From: Algibacter amylolyticus
GTDB taxonomy: Bacteria; Bacteroidota; Bacteroidia; Flavobacteriales; Flavobacteriaceae
DNA: 64,000 bases
Assembly: GCF_014202225.1 (NCBI RefSeq)
Contig: NZ_JACHGE010000001.1
Span: 911,320-975,319, forward strand
Direction of reading: 5' to 3'
A program made the position numbers and the translations under genes. Each line of letters starts with the position of its first letter. Position 1 is the stretch's first letter. The notes beneath the pieces are model-generated. The model saw only the letters and a list, made by a program, of their open reading frames with translations. It was not told where the DNA came from and ran no database searches. Shown here one piece after another: positions 17,947 to 26,447 of this stretch.

Positions 17947-20900
17947 ATGAAAACTATATTAATAGTAGATGATATTTATGAGAACCTTTACTTGTTAAGA
18001 GTAATACTGGAAGAGGCAGGGTATCATGTTGTTGAAGCCAAAGATGGTAAAGAAGCGTTAGAGAAGCTACCTCAAAATAATGCGCATCTTATTATTTCGG
18101 ATATTTTTATGCCGGTTATGGATGGCTATATGTTTTGTCAAGCATGTAAAAATGATGAATTATATAAAGATATCCCTTTTGTTTTTTACACCTCTACCTA
18201 TACTAAAAAACCTGACGAAGATTTTGCCTTAAAACTAGGGGCCGATTATTTTTTAAGAAAACCTACAGATTCAGATAAAATACTTCAATTAGTTCATGAT
18301 ATTCTTTCAAAAGATACCAGTCAAGAACAACCTGTTGAAAAAGAGCAGTATACAGATCAGGAAGTTTTAAAGCTATATAGTAAACGCTTAATTAGTAAGT
18401 TAGAACAAAAAAATTCAGTTTTAGAAAAAGAAATTCTCCAGCGCGAAAAAATTGAACAAAAGTTAATTAATGAAAATGCAATACTAGATTTAATAGCAAA
18501 TAACACGCCTATTAAAGAAGTTTTTAATCATATAATAAATAACTACCAATTATTACATCCAGAGTTTTCTGTAGCTATTAGTATGTTAGATGAAGATGGC
18601 ATGCATTTAAACCTTATTTCGGCACCAAAAACACCTAAAGCATACAATTTAGCAATTAAGCGAATAGTTATTGGTAATAATGTAGGGTCTTGTGGTACAG
18701 CAGCATTTACTAAAAAACCAGTAATTGTTTCAGATATAAGTACAAATAAATTATGGGAAGATTATAAAGATTTAGCTCTACAGAATAATTTAAAATCGTG
18801 TTGGTCTATTCCCATAATTTCTGAAAATAAAACAGTATTAGGAACATTCGCAATTTATAGTAGCGCGGTTAAAACACCGTCTTTAGAAGATATTCGAGAA
18901 TTAAACTCTGCCGTTAATTTAGCAAAAGTAGCTATTGTAAAATTCAACATCATAGAAGAGGTTAAAAAAAGAGATGCATCTTATAAATCTCTAATTAATC
19001 AAGCTAGTGATGCCATACTTACATTTTCATTTGATGGTGCTATATATGATTTTAATAAGGCAACACATAATATATTAGGATATACTAAAAGCGAATTTTC
19101 AAAATTAAAACTTCAAGATATTCTTGTTGGAGCTATAGTTGAAAACCCCGATACTTATCATCAAATACTAAATGGCGAATCTGTAACTATTGAAAAACAG
19201 TTAATAGGTAAAAAAAGAGATTTAATAGATGCCGAAATCTCTACAAAATTGCAAAACGATGGTAAAATACTTGCTGTAGCACGTAATATTACCGAGCGTA
19301 AAAAAGCCGAAATAAAACTTCAGGAAAGCGAATACAATTTAAGACAATCGCAAATTGTTGCAAACATAGGTTCTTATTCTTTAGATATTAATTCGGGTAT
19401 TTGGTATAGCTCAGCGGTTTTAGATAATATTTTTGGTATAAAAAAATCATTTCTAAAAAATGTAGAAAATTGGTTAGGCTTAATTCACCCAGATGATAGA
19501 GCCGGTATGTTAAACCATTTAGAGGTTGACGTAATAAAAAATCATAAAAAATTTAATAGAGAATATAGGCTTATAAAAAACAATACTAAGGAGGAAGTTT
19601 GGGTTCATGGATTTGGAGAGTTAGTTTTTGATGACGATGGTGCACCAATGAAAATGATTGGTACCATTCAGGATATTACCGAGCGCAAAAAAGCCGAAGT
19701 AAAAATTTTAGAAAGTGAATATAATTTAAGACTATCTCAAAAAGTAGCTAATATTGGCACATATGCTTTAGATCTTAAAAGTATGACTTGGCAAAGTTCT
19801 GAGATATTGGATAGCATTCTGGGTATAAATAAATCTTACGAAAAAACTATTGAAAGCTGGAACCAACTTATTCATCCAGACGATAGAGAGAAAATACAAA
19901 CTTATTTTCAAGAGCAAGTCTTAAAAGGCGAGAAATTTAATGTAGAGCATAGGTTTATAAAACAAGATAGTAAAAAAGTAATTTGGATTCATGCTAGAGG
20001 TGAGTTAATTTTTGATAGCAATGGAAAACCTATAAAAGTAATTGGTACTAATCAAGATATTACCGAGCGTAAAGAGGCAGAAGCAATGCTTTTAGAAAGT
20101 GAGTATAACTTGAGGCGCTCGCAAATAGTAGGTAATATAGGGACATTTGCTGTAGATCTGATAGACAAAACATGGAAAAGCTCTGTTGTATTAGATAAAA
20201 TGTTAGGTATAAAAAAAACGTTTGTTAAAACGATTAATACTTGGGGTACTCTTATTCATCCAGATGAAAGAGAAGATGTTTTAGGTTATTTTGAAGACTG
20301 TATAAAAAACAACAAAAAATTTAACAGAGAATATCGAGTTTGTAAATTAAACAATAAAAAAGAAATTTGGACACATGGTGTAGGTGAGGTCATATTTGAT
20401 AGCGATGGAAATCCTATTAAAATGATTGGTACAATGCAGGATATTACCAAACGAAAAGAGACGGAGTTAAAAATACAGGAAAGCGAAAAATCACTATTAG
20501 AAGCACAAAAAACGGCTAAAATTGGTAGTTTTAATCTCGACTTAAAAACAGAAATTACAGAAACCTCAATAGTTTTTAAAGAAATAATAGGGGTTAGCCA
20601 AAAAAGCCAAATAACCTTGGAATTTTGGAATACTAAGATATTACATCCTGAAGATAGGCTTGCGTTTATTGAAGAGATGAACAATAGTATTAAAACAGGC
20701 GAGAAATTTGATTTCGAATATCGAATAATTACTTACAACAAAAAAAGAACAAGATGGTTTCATATACTAGGTGATGCCATTTATAATGATGGCAAGCCAA
20801 CAAACTTTTTTGGAACTATACAGGATATTAATGAGCGCAAAGAAGCAGAAATAAAAATAAAAGAAAGTAAAAAATCGCTATTAGAGGCTCAAAAAATCGC

Positions 20901-23589
20901 AAAAACAGGTAGCTTTAATTTAGATCTTATAGAACTCGTTGCCGAAACTTCAGTCACTTTTAATGAAATTTTAGAGATAAGTGTTGATAAAGATATTAGC
21001 TTTAATCTATGGAAAACAATAGTACATCCCGATGATAGGCAGTTAGTTAAGCAAACGGTTTTAGAGTGCCAAAAACGTGGTGAGAAATTCGATTTGGAGT
21101 ATAGAGTGTTTACTGCCAAAAACAAGGTGTTAAGATGGATTCACGGTTTGGGTGAATTTGTTTTTGTTGATGGAATTTGCACAAGTTTTCATGGTACCAT
21201 TCAAGATATAACAGAGCGAAAAGAGGCGGAAATAAAAATAAAAGAAAGTGAAAAATCGTTATTAGAAGCTCAAAAAATCGCAAAAATAGGTAGTTATACC
21301 TTAGATATAAAAACGGGAATAGCTGAAACTTCCGTAATTCTAAAAGAGATAGCAGAGTTAAATATAAATACCAAAATAGCATTAGATGATTGGAGAGCAA
21401 TAACCCATACTGAAGATGTTGATATATGTGATAAGGAAATTGAAAGGAGTATAGAAACAGGACAGAAGTTTGATTTAGAGTATAGAATATTCACGAAAAA
21501 AAGTAAAGAATTAAAGTGGATTCATGGATTGGGTGAAGTCGTCTTTGAAAATGGCGAAGCATCATTTTTTTATGGAACCATTCAAGATATAACGGCTCGT
21601 AAAAAAGCAGAGTTAGAATTACAAGCGGCCAAAGCATTTTCAGATAAGCTTATTATGTCTATGCAAGAAGGTTTATTAATTGTAAATCTCGAGGGGCAAA
21701 TCATATTGGTTAACGATGCGTTATGTGACATTTTTGGATATTCAGAAGAAGAACTTATTGGCTTGAATTTGCCTTACCCATTTGCAAAAACAGAAGATTT
21801 GCAATTAATGATGAAAATTAAAGACGAAGTGGCTAAAGGTGAAGCTAAGTCGTTTCATCTAGAGTTTATTAGAAAAAATGGTGAAAAATATCTAATATCA
21901 TTTTTATCAGGAAATATTAAAAATGATGAAGGTGAGGTTATTGCGCTATTTGCTACCATAAAAGATGTTTCGGAAGAAGAAAAAGCAAAAAGAATACTAG
22001 AAGATGTTGCTCGGAAATCTATCCAGAAGAAAAAATTAATTATGGAACTAACGGCCCTCGTGGGGTCTAATTATTATAGTTCTTTACAAAGAATAATTTC
22101 TCTCTCTGCAGCCAGTTTAAATGTGGCACGTGTTGGTGTTTGGAAATTTAATGAAGACAAAACCGCTATTATTTGTGAAAAACTATATGTTTTAGAAACA
22201 GGTAAGTTTGAAGAAGGGTTAAACTTAACTAATAAGGATAATCAAGGCTATTTTGATGCATTAATAGGTAATAGTTTATTAAGTATTGAAGACGCCGTTA
22301 ATCATGAAATAACAAAAGGATTTGCAGAAAATTATTTAAACCCTTTAGGTGTAACCTCGATATTAGATGTTTTTATTCAGGGAAACCAAGGTATGTATGG
22401 TGTTATTTGTTTCGAGCATATTGGAGAAAAAAGAAAATGGACTGCAGAAGAGGAAGAGTTTGTTACCTCTATAGCAAGTATTGTGTCCTTAATGGTTGAA
22501 AGTTCCGAGCGTAAAATAGCAGAAAAAAACCTTGTTATTGCAAATGCCGAACTTTCTGCTGCTAATAAAGAGTTAAATCATTTAAGAGAACAGTTAGAAC
22601 AAGAAAATGTATATCTAAGAAACGAGTTAGCCTTAGTTTTTAACTATGAAGAAATGGTTTACGGCAGTGAGGTGTTTAGTAAAGTGTTAACCGAAGTAGA
22701 AAAAGTAGCGCCAACCAATGCATCGGTGTTGTTGTTGGGAGAATCGGGTACAGGTAAAGAGTTACTAGCTCGAGCAATTCATAATATTAGTTTACGTAAT
22801 AAAAAGCCTTTAATTAAAATAAATTGTTCTGCAATTCCTAGGGAGCTTATTGAGAGTGAGTTGTTTGGGCATAAAAAAGGATCGTTTACAGGTGCCTTTA
22901 GTGATAAAACAGGGAAATTTGAATTGGCAGATGGTGGTACTTTATTTTTAGATGAAATAGGAGAGCTTCCTTTAGATATGCAACCAAAAATTTTAAGATT
23001 TTTACAAGAAGGAGAAATTGAAGTTGTTGGAGGTACGGGCTCAAAAAAATTAGATGTTAGGGTAATAGCTGCAACAAATAGAGATCTAAAAGAAGAAATT
23101 GAAAAGAAACAGTTTAGAGAAGATTTATTTTTTAGGCTTAATGTGTTCCCTATTAATGTGCCGCCTTTAAAAGATCGGTTAGATGATATACCATTGTTAG
23201 TGGAGCATTTTGTAGATAAATTTAATAAAGCTTACGAAAAACATATTAAATATATACCTAGTGATGCTATGGACGATCTTATGTCTCATAACTGGCCTGG
23301 TAATATAAGAGAGTTAGAAAATTTAGTAGAACGAGCTGTAATCTTATCAGACTCAGAAACCTTAATGCTATCGCCTGTTAATGAAACTACAGTATTAAAA
23401 GAGTTATCTAAAAACTATACAAGCCTTACTCTTGATGAAGTTCAGCGCAATCATATTTTAAAAACATTAGAAAAGTGCGATTGGAAAATTCATGGAGATG
23501 ATGGCGCATCAAAACTTCTAGATATTAAACCTAGTACCTTGAGAGATAGAATGAAAAAACTAGGTATAACAAAACCTTCTAAAAAATAA
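17947..23589 (+). CDS. Giant sigma-54 activator: receiver, GAF, eight PAS, GAF, AAA+, Fis-type HTH
   Basis: This 1880-residue protein is a bacterial enhancer-binding protein with an exceptionally long sensor part. Order: receiver (1-125, phospho-acceptor Asp52), GAF (about 175-337), PAS 1 (340-455), six tandem PAS units starting near residues 460, 589, 717, 845, 973 and 1100, PAS 8 (about 1227-1350), GAF (1360-1520) and coiled coil (1521-1562). The AAA+ sigma-54 domain follows, with Walker A G1598-E-S-G-T-G-K-E, the sigma-54 contact loop G1645-S-F-T-G-A and Walker B G1663-G-T-L-F-L-D-E. A Fis-type helix-turn-helix ends it (about 1833-1876). The contact loop has Ser where Ala is usual, a known kind of variant. 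There is no kinase domain. It should drive RNA polymerase with sigma-54, and the likely target is the promoter at 23732. Confidence 0.93.
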   Translation: MKTILIVDDIYENLYLLRVILEEAGYHVVEAKDGKEALEKLPQNNAHLIISDIFMPVMDGYMFCQACKNDELYKDIPFVFYTSTYTKKPDEDFALKLGADYFLRKPTDSDKILQLVHDILSKDTSQEQPVEKEQYTDQEVLKLYSKRLISKLEQKNSVLEKEILQREKIEQKLINENAILDLIANNTPIKEVFNHIINNYQLLHPEFSVAISMLDEDGMHLNLISAPKTPKAYNLAIKRIVIGNNVGSCGTAAFTKKPVIVSDISTNKLWEDYKDLALQNNLKSCWSIPIISENKTVLGTFAIYSSAVKTPSLEDIRELNSAVNLAKVAIVKFNIIEEVKKRDASYKSLINQASDAILTFSFDGAIYDFNKATHNILGYTKSEFSKLKLQDILVGAIVENPDTYHQILNGESVTIEKQLIGKKRDLIDAEISTKLQNDGKILAVARNITERKKAEIKLQESEYNLRQSQIVANIGSYSLDINSGIWYSSAVLDNIFGIKKSFLKNVENWLGLIHPDDRAGMLNHLEVDVIKNHKKFNREYRLIKNNTKEEVWVHGFGELVFDDDGAPMKMIGTIQDITERKKAEVKILESEYNLRLSQKVANIGTYALDLKSMTWQSSEILDSILGINKSYEKTIESWNQLIHPDDREKIQTYFQEQVLKGEKFNVEHRFIKQDSKKVIWIHARGELIFDSNGKPIKVIGTNQDITERKEAEAMLLESEYNLRRSQIVGNIGTFAVDLIDKTWKSSVVLDKMLGIKKTFVKTINTWGTLIHPDEREDVLGYFEDCIKNNKKFNREYRVCKLNNKKEIWTHGVGEVIFDSDGNPIKMIGTMQDITKRKETELKIQESEKSLLEAQKTAKIGSFNLDLKTEITETSIVFKEIIGVSQKSQITLEFWNTKILHPEDRLAFIEEMNNSIKTGEKFDFEYRIITYNKKRTRWFHILGDAIYNDGKPTNFFGTIQDINERKEAEIKIKESKKSLLEAQKIAKTGSFNLDLIELVAETSVTFNEILEISVDKDISFNLWKTIVHPDDRQLVKQTVLECQKRGEKFDLEYRVFTAKNKVLRWIHGLGEFVFVDGICTSFHGTIQDITERKEAEIKIKESEKSLLEAQKIAKIGSYTLDIKTGIAETSVILKEIAELNINTKIALDDWRAITHTEDVDICDKEIERSIETGQKFDLEYRIFTKKSKELKWIHGLGEVVFENGEASFFYGTIQDITARKKAELELQAAKAFSDKLIMSMQEGLLIVNLEGQIILVNDALCDIFGYSEEELIGLNLPYPFAKTEDLQLMMKIKDEVAKGEAKSFHLEFIRKNGEKYLISFLSGNIKNDEGEVIALFATIKDVSEEEKAKRILEDVARKSIQKKKLIMELTALVGSNYYSSLQRIISLSAASLNVARVGVWKFNEDKTAIICEKLYVLETGKFEEGLNLTNKDNQGYFDALIGNSLLSIEDAVNHEITKGFAENYLNPLGVTSILDVFIQGNQGMYGVICFEHIGEKRKWTAEEEEFVTSIASIVSLMVESSERKIAEKNLVIANAELSAANKELNHLREQLEQENVYLRNELALVFNYEEMVYGSEVFSKVLTEVEKVAPTNASVLLLGESGTGKELLARAIHNISLRNKKPLIKINCSAIPRELIESELFGHKKGSFTGAFSDKTGKFELADGGTLFLDEIGELPLDMQPKILRFLQEGEIEVVGGTGSKKLDVRVIAATNRDLKEEIEKKQFREDLFFRLNVFPINVPPLKDRLDDIPLLVEHFVDKFNKAYEKHIKYIPSDAMDDLMSHNWPGNIRELENLVERAVILSDSETLMLSPVNETTVLKELSKNYTSLTLDEVQRNHILKTLEKCDWKIHGDDGASKLLDIKPSTLRDRMKKLGITKPSKK
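19324..21624 (+). repeat. Six tandem PAS-coding units of 127-129 codons
   Basis: Units begin at 19324, 19711, 20095, 20479, 20863 and 21244, giving spacings of 387, 384, 384, 384 and 381 bases. Units 1-3 open with E-S-E-Y-N-L-R and units 4-6 with E-S-(E/K)-K-S-L-L-E-A-Q. Most units share H-P-(D/E)-(D/E)-R and end near G-T-x-Q-D-I; the last unit has H-T-E-D-V at the first position. The two subgroups indicate successive in-frame duplications inside one gene. Confidence 0.85.
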
Positions 23590-23639
23590 CGGATTACCGT
23601 GGTTCTTAATTTAGCGGTGTTTAAATAACGGTATACCGT
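23589..23639 (+). promoter_or_regulatory. Two copies of an ACGG-N4-CCGT palindrome, candidate enhancer sites
   Basis: ACGGATTACCGT (23589-23600) and ACGGTATACCGT (23628-23639, a perfect palindrome) sit 39 bases apart. Their flanks are the same (AATA before, GGTT after), so two 20-base copies differ at only two central positions. Sigma-54 activators with Fis-type helix-turn-helix domains bind paired palindromes upstream of -24/-12 promoters. These sites lie about 120-165 bases upstream of the expected start for the promoter at 23732. They overlap the activator's stop codon, so a role as weak terminator hairpins is the alternative. Confidence 0.6.
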
Positions 23640-23731
23640 GGTTTTTGTTTCATGTGTGATTTTTAAATTAACACGATTAATCATCTGTAAATCAGTAGGT
23701 TAAAATTAATTTATTACTCTTTTTATTGCTT

Positions 23732-23747
23732 TGGCATGCCAATTGTT
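23732..23747 (+). promoter_or_regulatory. Sigma-54 (-24/-12) promoter
   Basis: TGGCATGCCAATTGTT matches the sigma-54 consensus TGGCACG-N4-TTGCA with the correct 10 bases between the -24 GG and the -12 dinucleotide; only the -12 GC is GT. The predicted start is near 23757, 18 bases before the ATG at 23775. The gene just upstream encodes a sigma-54 activator. Confidence 0.72.
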
Positions 23748-23774
23748 CTTTAGTTTTCAATAGAATAACTGCTA

Positions 23775-24188
23775 ATGGAAAATAAAAGAAAATGTAATAA
23801 GGCTAAGTTTTGGCTCGACGAGGGAATTCTCTTTTGCAAATTTGAAAGAGGAGAATGCACTAAGGAATTTAGTGAAGAGTTTTTAGAAGAATATGTAAAT
23901 ACAATTACATCAATTTCCGGCGGCAGTTATTTTCCTTTATTAGTCGATCTTAGAATACTTAAAGAAAAAGAAGCTTATACTGTAATTCAAGTAATAGCAA
24001 ATAATCCTGAGTTAAAATCAGCTATACTATCAAAGTCCTTTGTGGTCAATTCCTGTTTTATTCAATTTGCACTCGTTGCTTTAAGAAAAATATACGACCC
24101 CATAATTCCAAACAAAATTTTTAAAAATTATAATAATGCGATTTCTTATTCGCTAGAAACTAATCATTTTTTTAATGCTCTCTCATAA
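23775..24188 (+). CDS. Small DUF7793/STAS-like protein, first copy
   Basis: A 137-residue soluble protein without signal peptide or membrane helix. It shares its layout with the next gene: A-K-F-W-L-D-E-G-I-L-F-C near the start, a central P-L-L-V-D-L-R, S-F-V-V-N-S, then K-I-Y-D-P-I-I-P-N-K-I-F-K-N-Y. From memory this resembles a Bacteroidota family (DUF7793) thought to have a STAS-like fold, which would suggest a protein-protein regulatory role. That is inference. It is the first gene after the sigma-54 promoter, and its stop overlaps the start of its paralogue (TAATG), so the two are translated together. Confidence 0.72.
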   Translation: MENKRKCNKAKFWLDEGILFCKFERGECTKEFSEEFLEEYVNTITSISGGSYFPLLVDLRILKEKEAYTVIQVIANNPELKSAILSKSFVVNSCFIQFALVALRKIYDPIIPNKIFKNYNNAISYSLETNHFFNALS

Positions 24189-24613
24189 TGAACCCTATTA
24201 AAAAAGAAATTAAACTTAATAAAGCACGATTTTGGACAGATTCTCAAGGAATTCTCTTTTGCGAATTCAGTAACACAGAAACCTATTTAACACTAGAGCA
24301 AAATACTTTAGAAGAGTATGAAGTTGCTGTTTTAGAGTTGTTGGAAGGCAGATCTGCTCCATTTATAATTGATGTTAGAGATAATCAAGGTAATCTAAGT
24401 ACATCTGCAGCTAAATTTTTTGCAAGTAGTTTGGTTTTTAAAAAGGCAAGAATTTATGAAGCATTTATTGTCAATTCATTAAACACAAAATTATTAATAA
24501 ACTCATATAAAAGAATTTATGAGCCCAACACGCCATATAAAATCTTTAAAGATTTTGATGAAGCCTTGGCTCATTCTATTAAAGCTAAACAAATATTCGA
24601 TGCAAGCAATTAA
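24188..24613 (+). CDS. Small DUF7793/STAS-like protein, second copy
   Basis: A 141-residue paralogue of the preceding product. Shared blocks are A-R-F-W-T-D-S-Q-G-I-L-F-C, P-F-I-I-D-V-R, A-F-I-V-N-S and R-I-Y-E-P-N-T-P-Y-K-I-F-K-D-F. The Asp-Arg of the central strand is conserved in both copies. The start codon overlaps the previous stop and the end overlaps the next PAS gene by 14 bases, so the operon is very tight. Two adjacent diverged copies could form a heterodimer or an antagonist pair, as STAS-type switch proteins often do. The biochemical role is unknown. Confidence 0.72.
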   Translation: MNPIKKEIKLNKARFWTDSQGILFCEFSNTETYLTLEQNTLEEYEVAVLELLEGRSAPFIIDVRDNQGNLSTSAAKFFASSLVFKKARIYEAFIVNSLNTKLLINSYKRIYEPNTPYKIFKDFDEALAHSIKAKQIFDASN

Positions 24614-24998
24614 ACATTACATGTGGCGCACAAATCCAGAGATTGCGATTTCTGAATTTATAAAAAGCAATGTAGCCGTTTCCGTTTCAGATAAATTGGG
24701 AAGAATAGTATATGCGAACGATCGTTTTTGTACCATAACCGAAAGTAAAGAAAGTGAGCTTTTAGGCGTGGTAAATAGATTGTTTGTTTCCGATATTCGA
24801 AAAGATCCTTTTTATAAAGAGTTATGGAAAACTATAGAAAACGGACAGGTATGGAAAGGGATTTTATCTAGTAAAACAAAAACAGGGAAGCAGTTTGAGT
24901 TAGAATCTACAATTGTGCCAACAAAAGATAACGAGGGCAATATTGAAAGTTTTGTGTCTATGTACTTAGATGTTTCTAATAAAGTAGAATGCCATTAA
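24600..24998 (+). CDS. Single PAS-domain protein
   Basis: A 132-residue soluble protein made of one PAS domain. The start at 24600 (MQAIKHYMW...) is chosen because the Trp that follows is then in the same place as in the paralogue at 25162; a longer frame from 24519 would lie inside the previous gene. Visible PAS features are V-S-V-S-D-K-L-G-R-I-V-Y-A-N-D-R-F, a central W-K-G-I-L-S-S-K-T-K-T-G-K and a final strand S-F-V-S-M-Y-L-D-V-S. There is no kinase or output domain, so it must signal by contact, perhaps with the histidine kinase, the activator or the STAS-like pair. Confidence 0.72.
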   Translation: MQAIKHYMWRTNPEIAISEFIKSNVAVSVSDKLGRIVYANDRFCTITESKESELLGVVNRLFVSDIRKDPFYKELWKTIENGQVWKGILSSKTKTGKQFELESTIVPTKDNEGNIESFVSMYLDVSNKVECH

Positions 24999-25161
24999 TA
25001 AAAGATAATCAACACATTTAAAATAATTCATTTAAAAAAATAATTATTAAAAAAAGGTAAATTTTAAGCTTGTTTGACTTTTGGCAAAGTGCCGCAAATC
25101 TAATTTTCAACAATATTATTATAGTCTTTGATTAATATTTTAAATCAAAAACAAACATGTT

Positions 25162-25953
25162 ATGAAACTAATGAAACAAGAAGTTTGGAGAGATAATCCA
25201 GATAGTATGTTAGAAGCATTTTTAGATAATCACACAAGTATTTCTATTATAGATATTATAGGAAGAATAGTTTATGCCAATCATAAGTTTTCTGAGTTAA
25301 TTGAAATTCCTCATCATAAAATTGTAGGGGAATTAAATACAATTTTAAAATCTGGAAGACATGCTAATCCAATTTATAAGGATATATGGTCGGAGATTAA
25401 GAATGGTGGAATTTGGAAAGGAATAATAACAGATTATACAAGTTCGGGTAAATTGTATAGGTTAGATACCATGATAGTACCCGGAAGAAACGAGTCAGGA
25501 AGCATCGATAAATTTGTTGCTTTCCATTTTAACGATCAAGCAAATCATGATGCTAAATTAAAAGTTATAAGCACTGAAACGCCTAATAAAACATATTATA
25601 ATTGTATTTCAAACTCAGTGCTTTCAATAAATGCCTTTGCCGAAATTATAAATTCTAACCGGGGCTTTGGGAAATTATGTGAGAAAGAAGTTTTAGGGTG
25701 TAATTTATATGGTTTTATAAACCCAATTTTTCACAATAAGGTTAAGCAAATTATTAGAAATGTTTTTGATAACGCTAAGCCAGATCAATTTCAAACTTAT
25801 GGTGTTAATTCTGAAGGTGAGGATGTCGTTTTTATTTCACAAATTGGTCCTGTAATAAATACTAGAGGTATTGTGGTTTCGGCTACCATATCTACGCAAG
25901 AGTTAAAAGATTTTAGTAAACTTAGTAAAGATATTAGTCTAAACATAAATTAA
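25162..25953 (+). CDS. Two-PAS-domain protein
   Basis: A 263-residue soluble protein. Residues 1-130 are paralogous to the previous gene (same M-x7-W start, I-I-G-R-I-V-Y-A-N-H-K-F, W-K-G-I-I-T). Residues about 145-255 form a second, more diverged PAS domain (N-A-F-A-E-I-I-N-S-N-R-G-F). There is no enzymatic domain. A 163-base gap precedes it and a response regulator gene follows 14 bases later. The pair of PAS proteins would suit a sensor module that feeds the receiver gene next to it, but the ligand is unknown. Confidence 0.75.
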   Translation: MKLMKQEVWRDNPDSMLEAFLDNHTSISIIDIIGRIVYANHKFSELIEIPHHKIVGELNTILKSGRHANPIYKDIWSEIKNGGIWKGIITDYTSSGKLYRLDTMIVPGRNESGSIDKFVAFHFNDQANHDAKLKVISTETPNKTYYNCISNSVLSINAFAEIINSNRGFGKLCEKEVLGCNLYGFINPIFHNKVKQIIRNVFDNAKPDQFQTYGVNSEGEDVVFISQIGPVINTRGIVVSATISTQELKDFSKLSKDISLNIN

Positions 25954-25967
25954 AAAACTAAAACTGC

Positions 25968-26447
25968 ATGAAACCATTAAGAAACATAGTGCTAGTAGAT
26001 GATAGTGAAGTAGATTTATTTATAATTAAGCAAGTTGTTGAACAGTTTGATGAAACAATTAGGGTTGTAGATTTTAGTAGCCCGGTAACAGCTCTTGAGT
26101 ATTTAAAAATCTCTTTGCATCCAAATAATCTTAATCACTTAACACGACCAAATGTTTTGATTTTAGATTATGATATGCCACAATGTAATGGTTTTGAGTT
26201 TCTTGATAGACTAAAAGAATTGGAGTTTTTAGATGTTAAGGGTTTAAAAATATATATGCTTACTTCCGCAATTAATTTAATAGATGTAAATAAGGCAAAA
26301 GCAAACTTTTATTGCTTAGATTATTTAAGTAAACCATTAACGGTTGAGGATCTTCATAATATTTCAATTGACTCTCGCCCATTTCTTAAAGAGTATGATT
26401 ATCAGGAAAACGACATCAATTTAGATGTTTATAGAAGAGAGGCTTAA
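25968..26447 (+). CDS. Response regulator receiver protein
   Basis: A 159-residue receiver with acidic pair D11-D12, phospho-acceptor Asp67 in I-L-D-Y-D-M-P, Thr in M-L-T-S and Lys in S-K-P-L. The loop before the acceptor is longer than in CheY, as in the Rcp1-type receivers that partner with PAS-containing kinases. There is no DNA-binding domain. It is the last gene of the signalling island. Phosphate could come from the histidine kinase at 14866 or from one outside the window. Confidence 0.87.
   Translation: MKPLRNIVLVDDSEVDLFIIKQVVEQFDETIRVVDFSSPVTALEYLKISLHPNNLNHLTRPNVLILDYDMPQCNGFEFLDRLKELEFLDVKGLKIYMLTSAINLIDVNKAKANFYCLDYLSKPLTVEDLHNISIDSRPFLKEYDYQENDINLDVYRREA

Noticed and set aside
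20286-21494. Long open frames on the - strand opposite the PAS repeats
   Set aside because: They recur at the repeat period and encode hydrophobic, low-complexity peptides; they are shadows of the repeated coding strand.
19324-21624. Regular ~384-base periodicity considered as a CRISPR or satellite array
   Set aside because: The period is a multiple of three inside one open frame and encodes PAS domains; there are no short conserved direct repeats with spacers.
24519-24599. In-frame upstream extension of the first PAS gene
   Set aside because: It overlaps the preceding STAS-like gene by nearly 100 bases and breaks the alignment with the paralogue start; the start at 24600 is better.
25082-25096. 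TGGCAAAGTGCCGCA before the two-PAS gene, resembling a second sigma-54 promoter
   Set aside because: Only 9 bases separate GG and GC instead of 10, the TT before GC is missing, and the ATG is 66 bases away; it is also a partial palindrome, so the likeness may be chance.
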